Below, in pieces: positions 18,540-27,149 of a stretch of 64,000 nt of DNA (within the stretch, counting starts at the first letter, position 1; every line of letters begins with the position of its first letter). Below the pieces are notes generated by a model. That model searched no databases and was not told where the DNA came from. It saw nothing but the letters and a program-made list of their open reading frames with translations. Made by a program: the position numbers and the translations under genes. This DNA comes from M55B167 sp964406095 (GTDB taxonomy: Bacteria; Verrucomicrobiota; Kiritimatiellia; RFP12; UBA1067): assembly GCA_964406095.1 (NCBI GenBank), contig CAYOQJ010000079.1, positions 1 through 64,000 of the forward strand. Direction: 5' to 3'.

Positions 18540-19013
18540 ATGAATATGGCTGACGACAAAAGAGCTGCTAATGATCCTTTGGCCGGGGTAAAACCCGGTC
18601 AGCGCCAGAGTGCATTTAAAAGAACGGCTGATCCCTGGGTTGAGATCGGCAGAGTAATATACGGTGGCGACCGTACAATGGTTTCAACGGTTGAGCGCGT
18701 GGTGTTGGATGCGGATGCGTCACAGTATCCTGGTTTTGAAAATAAACTCCTGAAGGTGGCGACCGCTAGTGAGTGTACGGAGTGCGGTTATGGCTTCATC
18801 TGCCGTCTACTGGCTTTGATCGGTTCTGATGAGAGTGTCGAGAGACTCAAAGCGAAACTTCAGGACTCCAGCGAGGTTATCGCCCATTCCACCCGCATGG
18901 TGCTGGAGGGGGTCGGCAGTGCCAAGGCATTGGCGGCACTGAAGGCTGCTCAATCCGGTATTAAAGGACGTGAGGCTGAGGGAGTTGCAGGTGCAATCAA
19001 GCTGATGAGTTAA
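18540..19013 (+). CDS. Hypothetical protein with HEAT-repeat-like C terminus
   Basis: 157 residues from ATG 18540, set by AAAAAGGAG just upstream; the frame is open further up to 18477 without another ribosome site. No signal peptide. The first 60 residues are polar and unrecognised (LAGVKPGQRQSAF). The second half has paired amphipathic helices in the HEAT/PBS-lyase pattern (LLALIGSDESVERLKAKL, then VIAHSTRMVLEGVGS). A role as a small scaffold is only a guess. It stands 78 bases before the first Tat-exported oxidoreductase and points the same way. Confidence 0.6.
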   Translation: MNMADDKRAANDPLAGVKPGQRQSAFKRTADPWVEIGRVIYGGDRTMVSTVERVVLDADASQYPGFENKLLKVATASECTECGYGFICRLLALIGSDESVERLKAKLQDSSEVIAHSTRMVLEGVGSAKALAALKAAQSGIKGREAEGVAGAIKLMS

Positions 19014-19020
19014 TGGACAA

Positions 19021-19035
19021 CACAGAGACACAGAG
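19021..19035 (+). repeat. CACAGAGACACAGAG intergenic repeat copy
   Basis: The 15-base word CACAGAGACACAGAG occurs here between two genes and again at 28252-28266 between rhaD and rhaA. A degenerate form lies near 26202. Confidence 0.5.
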
Positions 19036-19091
19036 GCTATAGCTGTGCAGATGTTCAGCAATGACAGATCTTATTATATAAGGAAAATTCA

Positions 19092-20384
19092 ATGAAAGCA
19101 ACACGTAGAGATTTTATCAAGAGCGCGGGAATTGCAACTGGTGCCGTTGCTGCATTTCCGACAATTATTCCCTCCGTCGTACTTGGCGCTGATGCTCCCA
19201 GCAAGGTGCTAAATCTGGCTTGTGTCGGAGTCGGCGGTATGGGCGGTTCACATATCAAACAGCTCAAAGAGCGTGGCAATGTGCGCATCAGGGCGGTGGC
19301 GGATGTTGATGCGGTTTTTGCTCAGAATGCCGCGAATACAATCAATCAGCAGTATGGCAACAAGGACTGCAAGGTGTGCGGTGATTTCCGCGAGGTCACA
19401 CGCGATAAGGATATCGATCTGATTACAGTCGCGACTCCGGATCACTGGCATGCGCTGCCTGCTATCGATGCGATTCGGCATGGCAAGGATGTTTATGTTG
19501 AAAAGCCGCTGACGCTTACAATCCGTGAGGGACAGGTGCTGGTCAGTGAGCTGCGCAAGCATAATCGAATCGGCCAGACCGGCACTCAGCAGCGTTCAAC
19601 AGAGAAATTCCATTTTGCAGCCGAGCTGATCCGTAATGGAAGATTCGGTAAGATTGAGCATATTGATGTTTTGATTCCTGCTAATAATATGTTCGTCGGA
19701 GCCGAATGGAAACCTGAGCCGGTGCCTGCCGGACTGGATTACGATTTCTGGTTGGGCCCCGCGCCGTACGCGCCTTATACATCACAGCGAACCCACTATC
19801 AGTTCCGCTACATTCTGGATGTCGCCGGCGGCCAGACAACCAACTGGGGCGCGCACTATCTTGATATTGCGCAGTGGGCGCTGGGCATGGATGAGAGCGG
19901 ACCGGTCGAAGTTGACGGACACGGCGTGTTCCCGACCAGCGGACTTTTCACCGCGCCCACCCGCGTGGATGTACGGTACAAGTATGCCAACGGCGTGACG
20001 ATGCGCATGCGCACCAGAACCGACGGAGTATATGATGGCAACATCATTTTTTATGGCGATAAAGGCACGTTGAATGTTTCGCGCGGCAAACTGGTTGTCG
20101 ATCCCGCCGCTATCCTGAATGAGAAGATCGGTGATGGAGAGATCAGGCTTTATAACAGCCGTGACCATTTCGGTAATTGGATTGAGTGCTGCCAGACACG
20201 TCAAAAGCCTGTGTCTGATCTGGCTATCGGGCACAAGACCACCAACCTTTGCAATATCGGCAATATCGTGATGCAGTTGCAGCGTAAGCTGAAGTGGGAT
20301 CCAGTGAAAGAGATGTTTGATGGCGACCAGATGGCTAACCGCATGTTGCAGCGCTCGATGCGCGGACCATGGTCGTTGGCGTGA
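19092..20384 (+). CDS. Tat-exported Gfo/Idh/MocA family oxidoreductase 1
   Basis: 430 residues. The twin-arginine signal TRRDFIKSAG is followed by a hydrophobic stretch, so the folded, probably cofactor-loaded protein is exported. The Rossmann loop is GVGGMG (residues 46-51), the family motif EKP appears in VYVEKPLTLT, and DFWLGPAPYAPY is characteristic of the exported clade. Cytoplasmic members oxidise sugar alcohols or sugars with NAD(P); exported members carry tightly bound nucleotide. A sugar or glycosidic substrate is likely but not decidable. AAGGAAAA precedes the ATG. It follows the HEAT-like gene and is paralogous to the protein at 20789. Confidence 0.9.
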   Translation: MKATRRDFIKSAGIATGAVAAFPTIIPSVVLGADAPSKVLNLACVGVGGMGGSHIKQLKERGNVRIRAVADVDAVFAQNAANTINQQYGNKDCKVCGDFREVTRDKDIDLITVATPDHWHALPAIDAIRHGKDVYVEKPLTLTIREGQVLVSELRKHNRIGQTGTQQRSTEKFHFAAELIRNGRFGKIEHIDVLIPANNMFVGAEWKPEPVPAGLDYDFWLGPAPYAPYTSQRTHYQFRYILDVAGGQTTNWGAHYLDIAQWALGMDESGPVEVDGHGVFPTSGLFTAPTRVDVRYKYANGVTMRMRTRTDGVYDGNIIFYGDKGTLNVSRGKLVVDPAAILNEKIGDGEIRLYNSRDHFGNWIECCQTRQKPVSDLAIGHKTTNLCNIGNIVMQLQRKLKWDPVKEMFDGDQMANRMLQRSMRGPWSLA

Positions 20385-20788
20385 TCAGGTGTTTCGCCGC
20401 AATCCAGAGTCAACATATCGGTTATTATCAATCCCGCATACGGAATTGTTGCGGTCATCTTTAATTTTTGTCCAGGAAACAGGGCCCGGGGAGAAATTTC
20501 ATTTGTGCGAAACACTCCCTTTCCTATGTTTCATGCCGTTCGTGCGTAGCACGAATCCAGATACTAGCTTCAATCAAAAAAGACCATTTGGTGGACATGA
20601 CAGAACGTGCCGGTTTTGCTTTAATGCGAATGACCATAAGGGGAAGGACTTATTATTTATGAGTCCGGCTGATGATATGAGTTACCTGAAGGTACTCGGT
20701 CAGAGGTGTCGCGCCTGCTTTTCAGTTGATTTGGCCCGGCGGGCTTTGAGTTTGCCGACAGAACAGTGTTAATACAAGGGGAACAGCA
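20385..20788 (+). other. 404-base intergenic region between the two oxidoreductase genes
   Basis: No convincing gene: the frames crossing it lack ribosome sites and start inside the upstream gene. It contains the promoter at 20583-20625 and a 163-base leader. The leader includes the GC-rich hairpin-like word GCCCGGCGGGC near 20737, a similar word of which lies in the nqrA leader. Confidence 0.6.
20583..20625 (+). promoter_or_regulatory. Promoter with ACCA-TT-TGGT operator, shared with nqrA
   Basis: ATGACA (20597-20602), a 17-base spacer and TTTAAT (20620-20625) form a sigma-70-like promoter. Immediately upstream is the inverted repeat ACCATTTGGT (20583-20592). The word TGGTGGACATGACA, the spacer length, the -10 and a downstream TGACCAT are also found before nqrA at 54340-54382. 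It would drive the second oxidoreductase and possibly the seven-heme cytochrome and apbE. Confidence 0.6.
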
Positions 20789-22144
20789 ATGAATATGAAA
20801 TTTAACCGTAGAAACTTCGTCAAAAGTTCGGCTGCGGCTGCATCACTTCTGCCTACTTTCAATGTGCTTGGCAAGGTGGCGGAGACAATCGGGCCCAGAG
20901 AGGATGATGTGAATGTGGCGGTTATTGGATATGGCGCTGAGGGTGAGATTCTAACCGATGCGGCAATAAAAATTCCGGGTGTGCGCTTCAAGGCGGTCTG
21001 CGATATCTGGGAATACCGCCGCAAGATGGCCAAGGGGCGTCTGCGTTCATTGGGACATGATGTCAATGTTTATGAGGACTACCGCGAACTGCTTGCGACC
21101 GAGGACAAGAATATCGAGTGTTGCATTGTGGCGACTCCCGACTGGATGCATGCTGAGATAACGCGTGCCTGTCTGGAGGCGGGCAAGCATGTCTACTGCG
21201 AGAAGGAGATGTCTAACAGATTGGATCGGGCCCGTGATATGGTGCTGGCACAGCGTGAGACCGGCAAATTGCTGCAGATTGGTCATCAGCGTCGATCAAA
21301 CCCGAGATATGTGCATGCGATTGAGAATGTTATCAGAAAGCACCAGGTGCTCGGGCGTGTGACCCACGCCTATGGACAGTGGAACCGCTCGGTGGCTCCC
21401 TTTCTGACTGTACGTGACCGGCTCAAAATTCCTGTGGAAACTCTTCAGAAATATGGTTACGAGAATATGGAACAGTTTCTGAACTGGCGCTGGTTCGCAA
21501 AATACGGCGGCGGTCCAATGGTTGACCTCGGCTCACACCAGATCGATCTCTTCTTCTGGGCCTGGGATTGCACACCGATTTCGGTTACCGCAGTTGGCGG
21601 CAATGACTATTACAACCGTGAAATGAACGACAACGTAATGGCGATTTACGAGTTTAAAACCAAGCAAGGTGTGGTTAATCGGGCCTACTACCAGGTGCTG
21701 ACGACCTCCAGCCGCGGGGCTTTTTATGAGCAGTTCATGGGTGAGTACGGCTCGCTGACGATCTCTGAGATCGCCGAGCGCGGCAACACGGTTCAGCGTG
21801 AAACCTACACCGGTGAGGAGGGCAAACTCAAGTGGAACAGGTTTATTGACATGGGGCTTATGCTACCGGTCAGAGAGCCGGTTAAAGCCTACACCCAGGC
21901 TTCCAATGTGGCTCTCGATGTGCGTGTAACCGCTGCAGCAGATGGAAATGCGTTGCCGGTCGATCTGCTTAAACCGGCTCATATGCCGCACCTCGAAAAT
22001 TTCTTTGATGCCGTTCGTAAAGGCACCCAGCTGAGCTGTCCGGCCGATTTAGCCTATGAGTCGGCGGTGGCTGTGCTGGCGGCCAACCGCTCTGTAGCCG
22101 AGGGTAAGACTATCCATTTCAAACCTGAAGATTTTCATGTGTGA
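20789..22144 (+). CDS. Tat-exported Gfo/Idh/MocA family oxidoreductase 2
   Basis: 451 residues, Tat signal NRRNFVKSS at 6-14 followed by an Ala-rich stretch. The nucleotide loop GYGAEG and the strand VYCEKEM are present; the usual EKP motif is EKE here, keeping the lysine but not the proline. GGGPMVDLGSHQIDLFFW is the typical C-terminal-domain strand with the active-site His region. It is distinct from the first paralogue in the Rossmann part, so not a recent duplicate. It precedes the multiheme cytochrome by 56 bases in the same direction, so its electrons or its regulation may be linked to that protein (inference). Confidence 0.9.
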   Translation: MNMKFNRRNFVKSSAAAASLLPTFNVLGKVAETIGPREDDVNVAVIGYGAEGEILTDAAIKIPGVRFKAVCDIWEYRRKMAKGRLRSLGHDVNVYEDYRELLATEDKNIECCIVATPDWMHAEITRACLEAGKHVYCEKEMSNRLDRARDMVLAQRETGKLLQIGHQRRSNPRYVHAIENVIRKHQVLGRVTHAYGQWNRSVAPFLTVRDRLKIPVETLQKYGYENMEQFLNWRWFAKYGGGPMVDLGSHQIDLFFWAWDCTPISVTAVGGNDYYNREMNDNVMAIYEFKTKQGVVNRAYYQVLTTSSRGAFYEQFMGEYGSLTISEIAERGNTVQRETYTGEEGKLKWNRFIDMGLMLPVREPVKAYTQASNVALDVRVTAAADGNALPVDLLKPAHMPHLENFFDAVRKGTQLSCPADLAYESAVAVLAANRSVAEGKTIHFKPEDFHV

Positions 22145-22200
22145 AACAACGAGATATTCTGAGTAAGCAGAGAGTGTGTTAGAGAAAAAAGGATTTGATA

Positions 22201-25200
22201 ATGAAGAAATTGACAACACTGATTGTTGCCCTGGGTCTCTGTACGGTGGCATTTGGCGCGGTGCCTTCCCACTGGGATGGCGGTCGCAATATACCGGTGC
22301 ACAAGCTAACTTTGCTGGATGAATTTGAGGATACCATTGATCCGGTCAGCGCAAGTGCTTTACCAGTGAGTACTCGCAACACCTGTGGACAATGCCATGA
22401 CTACAGCATTATCTCCGGCGGCTGGCATTTTAACAGCTCCGAAACAAACGCCTGCCTGGGACGTTTTTCGGAACCCTGGTTCATGATTGACCAACTCAGC
22501 GGTTCGCAAATTCCCATGAGTCTGCGTACATGGCCGAAAGTTTACAAACCCGAGGATATCGGCATGACCGATTGGGAGTGGGTTTATGCCTTCGGTCGTC
22601 ACCTGCCGGGCGGTGATATTGCCGAACCGGAGGATATCTATGCCGAGGGTGGAGAGAATGTACGCTGGGAGGTCAGCGGAAAGATGGAAATCAACTGCTT
22701 TGCCTGCCACTCAACCAGCGATCTGTATGATCACAGCGAATTTGTTCGTCTGGTGAAACGTGAGAATTTCGCCTGGGCTGCATCTGGTGCTTTTGGCCTT
22801 GGTAATGTCGAAGGCATGGGATCGCGTGTGCCCGAATATTGGGATGCCTCGCGCGGATTTGATCCGGATGACCGCGTGTACAAAGTGCCGCCGCATATCA
22901 ACTACGATCTCGGACGTTTCGACAGCAAGAGCCGCACAGTGCTGGAGGTTGGAGAGCCGAGCAGCGAAAACTGTCTTAATTGTCACTCTGTCTCGCAATC
23001 GGGAGTCGGCCATCATCAGATTGACGGCGATGTGCATCTGCGTGCCGGCATGAACTGCAGTGACTGCCACAGCAATGGGCTGGGGCATGATATCGCCCGC
23101 GGTTACGAAGGTGAATCCGGAGAGTACAGGGATAAGACCCGTGCAACTGCCAGTTGCGCAGGCTGCCATGTGATCGGTGACGATACCAAAGCCGGACGTT
23201 TTGGCGCACCGGCTCCCGAACATGTTGGGTTTCCGCTGATTCATTTTGAAAAGCTGAGCTGCACGGTCTGTCACTCAGGAGTCACAGAGGCTGGCAAGCT
23301 GGCTCAGGTGCGCACTTCCAAAGCCAATCGCATGGGGGTTTACGGTCGAGCCCGCTGGGTGACACCGGCACCTTTTATACAGGAACCGGTTTTTGTTAAA
23401 AACGAACAGGGCGTGATTGAGCCGCATCGTATCAGCTGGCCGGCCTTCTGGGGCAGACGTTCTGCTGACGGCAGGGAGGTCAAACCGATTAAACCTGAGA
23501 AGGTCGGTGAGCTTTGCGCAGATGAGCTGGGAGTTAGAACACGCCTGGGTGCCTTGCTGGCTACGCTCGCTACCAACCCGAATATTCCGGGGGTGCCGGC
23601 ACTGGCGATAAACGGCATCTGCTTTGCGGCAAACGCGGACGGGGTTGCTATGCCGGTTGTGCAGGACGAGAGTATCAAAGGTGTTGCCTTTGTCTATCTG
23701 GTTGACGGATGCGATCCGGCAGCGGATTTCACGGGTTTTGATCCGCTGGCTTCAACCGAGGGTCTTGCGCAATTTCAGGCGGAGAGACACATTGAAAAAC
23801 TGGAGCAGTTCACCGGATTACTTGGTGATCTTGAAGCTCAGCCGTTGGCTGAAGGTCGTTACGGGGCAGTGGTTCTCGGCGATCAAATTTATTACAAGAC
23901 CTATAACGGCTTGACTAACGCTCCGGCGGGAGATGCTCCGCAGGGTGCCGGTTACTATTTGGACGGCAGCTTTGATTCCATTGTGCACAACTTCGCGCAG
24001 CCGGCCCTTCCGATTTATGATCCGACAGCTGGCAGCTCTCAAATGACTGACGATCAGTATCGTGTTTTTGATGCGAACCGAAAAAAATTCGAGGAACTCC
24101 TTCAGACCTTGGATGCGAGCGAGATGGCTGAAAATCGTTATTGCGCTATGGTAATAAAAGACCAACTCTTCTATCGTGGCGGAACTGATGCTACCGTGAT
24201 CAGCACCAACGCTCCTGCCGGGGCTGATGACGGCATGATAGGCTTTTATATGGATGGTGGGTTTGAGCCGCTGCTCGACGATTATCTGGTTTCCAATGTC
24301 GCTGAACTGGCCGACTCCGAGTGCTCACTGACTGAAAGCATGGTTACGGCTGTGCTCAGAAAACTGACCGCTTCGGGTGAGGTGAATCCGGTTTACGTTG
24401 CGCATGGTAAGCTTTGGGGTTTGAATGAAGATGGAGAGTTGACCGCCGGTGTGCATGTTGCGGCGGAACCGGTCAGCTGGGCTCTGGGTCATGATGTACG
24501 TCCGGCAAGATTGGCGCGTGGAGCAAAACCGGTTAAGTGCGACGACTGTCATACCGCCGACTCCGACTTCTTTTTCGCTGATGTCCGTTCGACCGGACCG
24601 TTGCTGACCTCCAGTGTGGCGGTTGCCAAGCAAATTGATTTCATGCAGCTCAGCGGTGTTTACAACCGTTTATTCGGTTTGACCTTTATGGTGCGTCCGT
24701 TGCTAAAAATTTTCCTGTGGCTGGCATTCGGCATATTCATATTGGTAGCGGTGGGTTTTGCTTCGGTGAGCATTCCCGCTTTGCTGGCGTTGGGTGGTTT
24801 GAAGCAGGGGACACCGCGTGAGCAGCTGATGAACAGAATTGATCGGATTGCGATGCTTGCGCTAACGGCATCTAGCGGCTATCTGGCACTTTCGGGAGTA
24901 ACGGGCTGGCTGTTGCACCTGATGACGGGATATTTGCTGGTGCTGCATATTGTGGCCGGCGGAATCTTTGCACTCTGTTTGCTGACTCTGCTCTGGACCC
25001 GTGGTGCTGCGCGGCTTGCTATACCTAGAAAGAGTATGCTTTGGCTGGCCATGCTGATCCTAGCTGTGGTTGTGATCTTTTCCGCAGTTGCGCCGATGAT
25101 GACTATTTTCGGCTCGGAGTGGCAGCTTGCGTTGCTCTGGACGCACCGTTTGTCCTCCGTGGCGTTTCTGGTTGTCGGGTTGTATACATTGGTGGGTTTC

Positions 25201-25209
25201 CGAGATTGA
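22201..25209 (+). CDS. Membrane-anchored heptaheme cytochrome c with cytochrome-b-like C terminus
   Basis: 1002 residues from ATG 22201 (AAAAAGGA upstream; an in-frame TTG at 22195 is less likely). Signal peptide at 1-19. Seven CxxCH heme sites have their first cysteines at 62, 166, 258, 286, 319, 354 and 780. Between hemes six and seven lies a roughly 330-residue heme-free region built of about four related units, each with an xYxAxVxxDQxxY strand and a GYYxDG-like strand. The last 190 residues hold about five TM helices with several His (GWLLHLMTGYLLVLHIV, then TLLWTHRLSS), suggesting b-type heme or quinone interaction. Probably a periplasmic or extracellular electron-transfer protein linked to the quinone pool. 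The electron acceptor is unknown. It lies 19 bases before apbE. Confidence 0.85.
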   Translation: MKKLTTLIVALGLCTVAFGAVPSHWDGGRNIPVHKLTLLDEFEDTIDPVSASALPVSTRNTCGQCHDYSIISGGWHFNSSETNACLGRFSEPWFMIDQLSGSQIPMSLRTWPKVYKPEDIGMTDWEWVYAFGRHLPGGDIAEPEDIYAEGGENVRWEVSGKMEINCFACHSTSDLYDHSEFVRLVKRENFAWAASGAFGLGNVEGMGSRVPEYWDASRGFDPDDRVYKVPPHINYDLGRFDSKSRTVLEVGEPSSENCLNCHSVSQSGVGHHQIDGDVHLRAGMNCSDCHSNGLGHDIARGYEGESGEYRDKTRATASCAGCHVIGDDTKAGRFGAPAPEHVGFPLIHFEKLSCTVCHSGVTEAGKLAQVRTSKANRMGVYGRARWVTPAPFIQEPVFVKNEQGVIEPHRISWPAFWGRRSADGREVKPIKPEKVGELCADELGVRTRLGALLATLATNPNIPGVPALAINGICFAANADGVAMPVVQDESIKGVAFVYLVDGCDPAADFTGFDPLASTEGLAQFQAERHIEKLEQFTGLLGDLEAQPLAEGRYGAVVLGDQIYYKTYNGLTNAPAGDAPQGAGYYLDGSFDSIVHNFAQPALPIYDPTAGSSQMTDDQYRVFDANRKKFEELLQTLDASEMAENRYCAMVIKDQLFYRGGTDATVISTNAPAGADDGMIGFYMDGGFEPLLDDYLVSNVAELADSECSLTESMVTAVLRKLTASGEVNPVYVAHGKLWGLNEDGELTAGVHVAAEPVSWALGHDVRPARLARGAKPVKCDDCHTADSDFFFADVRSTGPLLTSSVAVAKQIDFMQLSGVYNRLFGLTFMVRPLLKIFLWLAFGIFILVAVGFASVSIPALLALGGLKQGTPREQLMNRIDRIAMLALTASSGYLALSGVTGWLLHLMTGYLLVLHIVAGGIFALCLLTLLWTRGAARLAIPRKSMLWLAMLILAVVVIFSAVAPMMTIFGSEWQLALLWTHRLSSVAFLVVGLYTLVGFRD

Positions 25210-25228
25210 CGGGTGGTTGTCCGGTCTT

Positions 25229-26176
25229 ATGAAGGTTCATAAATATGAACACGAAGCGATGTCCACCCGGTTCGAACTGATGATTCGAATCGAAGATGAG
25301 CAGATTGCTCAGAGTGCGGCCTGGAATGCATTTCAGAAGATCGATAAGCTGGAAAAACTTTTGAGCAGATTTGCGGATGGCAGTGATGTCACGGTGATCA
25401 GCCATTTGAGTCCTGGAGAGAGTTACCAGATAGCACCGGAGACGTTGGAGTTGCTATTGATTGCCACTGAGGTGTGCGCGGCAACCCGAGGGGCTTTTGA
25501 TGTGACGGTTGGTGCATTTATGGATTTGCTGCGCGGGGTCAATCATCGCTGGCAGGCACTGACTGCGGATGAGTTGCAACAGACATGGAAGGCATGCGGC
25601 ATGAACCGGCTGATCATCGACAGAGATAACCATCTGGTTGCGGTGAAACCGGTGCAGGCGGGTGAATTGGTTCCATTGAAACTTGATTTCGGGGCAATTG
25701 CCAAGGGTTATGCACTGGATGTGGTGGCGGCAATGTTGAATGAAGAGTGGGATTTGACAGATTTTCTGGTGCATGCCGGCACCAGCACGGTAATTGCTGC
25801 AGGTTCCATGGATGCAATACCAGGATGGCCGGTGACCGTTGGCGGCGAGTGGCGCACACGTGCCGGGCTTGAGACGGTACGTTTAAAAGTGGGGGCACTC
25901 AGCGGCTCAGGATTTGAGGTTAAAGGGGCGCATGTTGTGGATGTGCGCCGAGGAGTGGCGGCGGTGCAACATCCGGCCGCATGGGCTTATGCCGACAGCG
26001 CGGCTGTGGCTGATGCGCTTTCCACCGCGGTATTAGGTATGAAATGGCGTGAGATCAAAGAGTCATGCGTTGAAATACCAAACAGCGGCGTACTGACAGT
26101 GCGTGAGCAGAGTACTCGTCTTGACCGGTTTAGAGCACCGTTCAGGGTTTGCGGAAATTTTCCGCCTTTACGGTAG
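25229..26176 (+). CDS. apbE: FAD:protein FMN transferase
   Basis: 315 residues from ATG 25229, just after the cytochrome stop; the longer frame upstream lies inside the cytochrome gene. ApbE family motifs in order: FDVTVGAFMDLL, KLDFGAIAKGYALD, VHAGTSTVIAAG, and DALSTAVLGM near the C terminus. ApbE moves FMN from FAD onto a Thr of the SGATxT motif. Candidate targets in this window are NqrC, NqrB and the large fusion protein at 4456. No lipoprotein or Tat signal is seen, whereas many ApbE proteins are exported, so either the start is mis-set or this version acts inside. Pairing with a multiheme cytochrome fits flavin-based extracytoplasmic electron transfer. Confidence 0.9.
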   Translation: MKVHKYEHEAMSTRFELMIRIEDEQIAQSAAWNAFQKIDKLEKLLSRFADGSDVTVISHLSPGESYQIAPETLELLLIATEVCAATRGAFDVTVGAFMDLLRGVNHRWQALTADELQQTWKACGMNRLIIDRDNHLVAVKPVQAGELVPLKLDFGAIAKGYALDVVAAMLNEEWDLTDFLVHAGTSTVIAAGSMDAIPGWPVTVGGEWRTRAGLETVRLKVGALSGSGFEVKGAHVVDVRRGVAAVQHPAAWAYADSAAVADALSTAVLGMKWREIKESCVEIPNSGVLTVREQSTRLDRFRAPFRVCGNFPPLR

Positions 26177-26283
26177 TGAAAATCAGGCATTCGTGGTGAA
26201 TGCACAGAGATAAAAATCTCGCATGTTACAATAAAGAACACAAAGTTCTAAGGCTCTGATTGAGAGTCGGAAAGGATACAACT

Positions 26284-26946
26284 ATGAAACTTAAATCAAT
26301 GTTACTGATCTCGGCGGCGGCGGCCGCCGCTCTTACGATTAACGCCGCTGACGGCGGTAAGGTTGTGCTGAAGATTGATCTGCCTAAACCCCAGTTCACC
26401 GGTACACCCAAGGATATCCGTTCACCGAACCTTGAACCGCCCCGCGGTGGCAGACCGCGTCCGCCGATCAATGTACCTGCCGGAACCAAGGTGATCTCGC
26501 TTGACTGCAAGGTGACATCCAGCGACATGGAGCCGATTATCGGCGAGCTTGAATACATCACGGATGGTGATAAAGAACATGATGCCGCGACTTACGTGGA
26601 AATCGGTCCGGGTACGCAGTGGGTGCAGGTTGATCTTGGCGAGGAAAAAGAGGTGCACGCTGCCTGTGTTTGGCATTATCATGGTGAAGCGCGTGTTTAT
26701 CGCGATGTCATCTGTCAGATATCCAGCGATCCCGACTTTATCGATGGTGTCGTAACTGTTTTCAATAACGATCACGATGACTCATCAAAACTCGGCAAGG
26801 GAAATGATAAAGAGTACATCGAGGATAATAAGGGTCGCCCCTTTGCCGTCAACGGTGTTAAAGGGCGTTACGTGCGCTTCTACAGTCGCGGTAATACCTC
26901 CAATGAGATGAATCACTACACCGAAATAGAAGTTTACGGTTTGTGA
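26284..26946 (+). CDS. Small secreted discoidin-like protein
   Basis: 220 residues from ATG 26284 with AAAGGA upstream. Signal peptide 1-20, with an Ala-rich end (AAAAAALTINAAD). A Pro/Arg-rich segment at 45-65 is followed by a domain resembling F5/8-type C (discoidin) modules: LEYITDGDKEHD near the start, WVQVDLGEEKEVHAACVWHYH in the middle, and GRYVRFYSRGN with a TEIEVYGL end. Such domains bind glycans or surfaces. It is the last gene before a strong terminator and may belong to the cytochrome/apbE unit. Confidence 0.7.
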   Translation: MKLKSMLLISAAAAAALTINAADGGKVVLKIDLPKPQFTGTPKDIRSPNLEPPRGGRPRPPINVPAGTKVISLDCKVTSSDMEPIIGELEYITDGDKEHDAATYVEIGPGTQWVQVDLGEEKEVHAACVWHYHGEARVYRDVICQISSDPDFIDGVVTVFNNDHDDSSKLGKGNDKEYIEDNKGRPFAVNGVKGRYVRFYSRGNTSNEMNHYTEIEVYGL

Positions 26947-27008
26947 TCAGTTCGGGAGCGTTGCTCATCTGATACTGTTACGCAGGTGAGTGTGTATACT
27001 TGAGTGTC

Positions 27009-27037
27009 AAAACCGTCCGCAGCTGCGGACGGTTTTT
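27009..27037 (+). terminator. Intrinsic terminator
   Basis: A perfect 14-base inverted repeat AAAACCGTCCGCAG/CTGCGGACGGTTTT at 27009-27036 ends in five T. This is the strongest terminator in the window, closing the group that ends with the discoidin-like gene. Being symmetric, it could work in both directions. Confidence 0.9.
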
Positions 27038-27107
27038 CATTTGCGGGATTTTGTTACAAAAGAGAGACAGATTGTCGCTTTAACCACTATGATTGTCACG
27101 TAAAATC

Positions 27108-27116
27108 TGTTACAAT
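27108..27116 (+). promoter_or_regulatory. Extended -10 promoter candidate for the aldolase gene
   Basis: TGTTACAAT (TG, one base, TACAAT at 27111-27116) is an extended -10, 34 bases before the proposed TTG start. No good -35 is visible, as expected for extended -10 promoters. The same word occurs at 26224-26232, upstream of the discoidin-like gene. Confidence 0.4.
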
Positions 27117-27149
27117 GGTTGTGCAAAAAATGAGTTGTGGAGAATAGTT

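Noticed and set aside
20317..20772. 151-codon + frame filling the gap between the two oxidoreductases
   Set aside because: Starts inside the upstream gene, no ribosome site, no recognisable motif, and it crosses a well-supported promoter.
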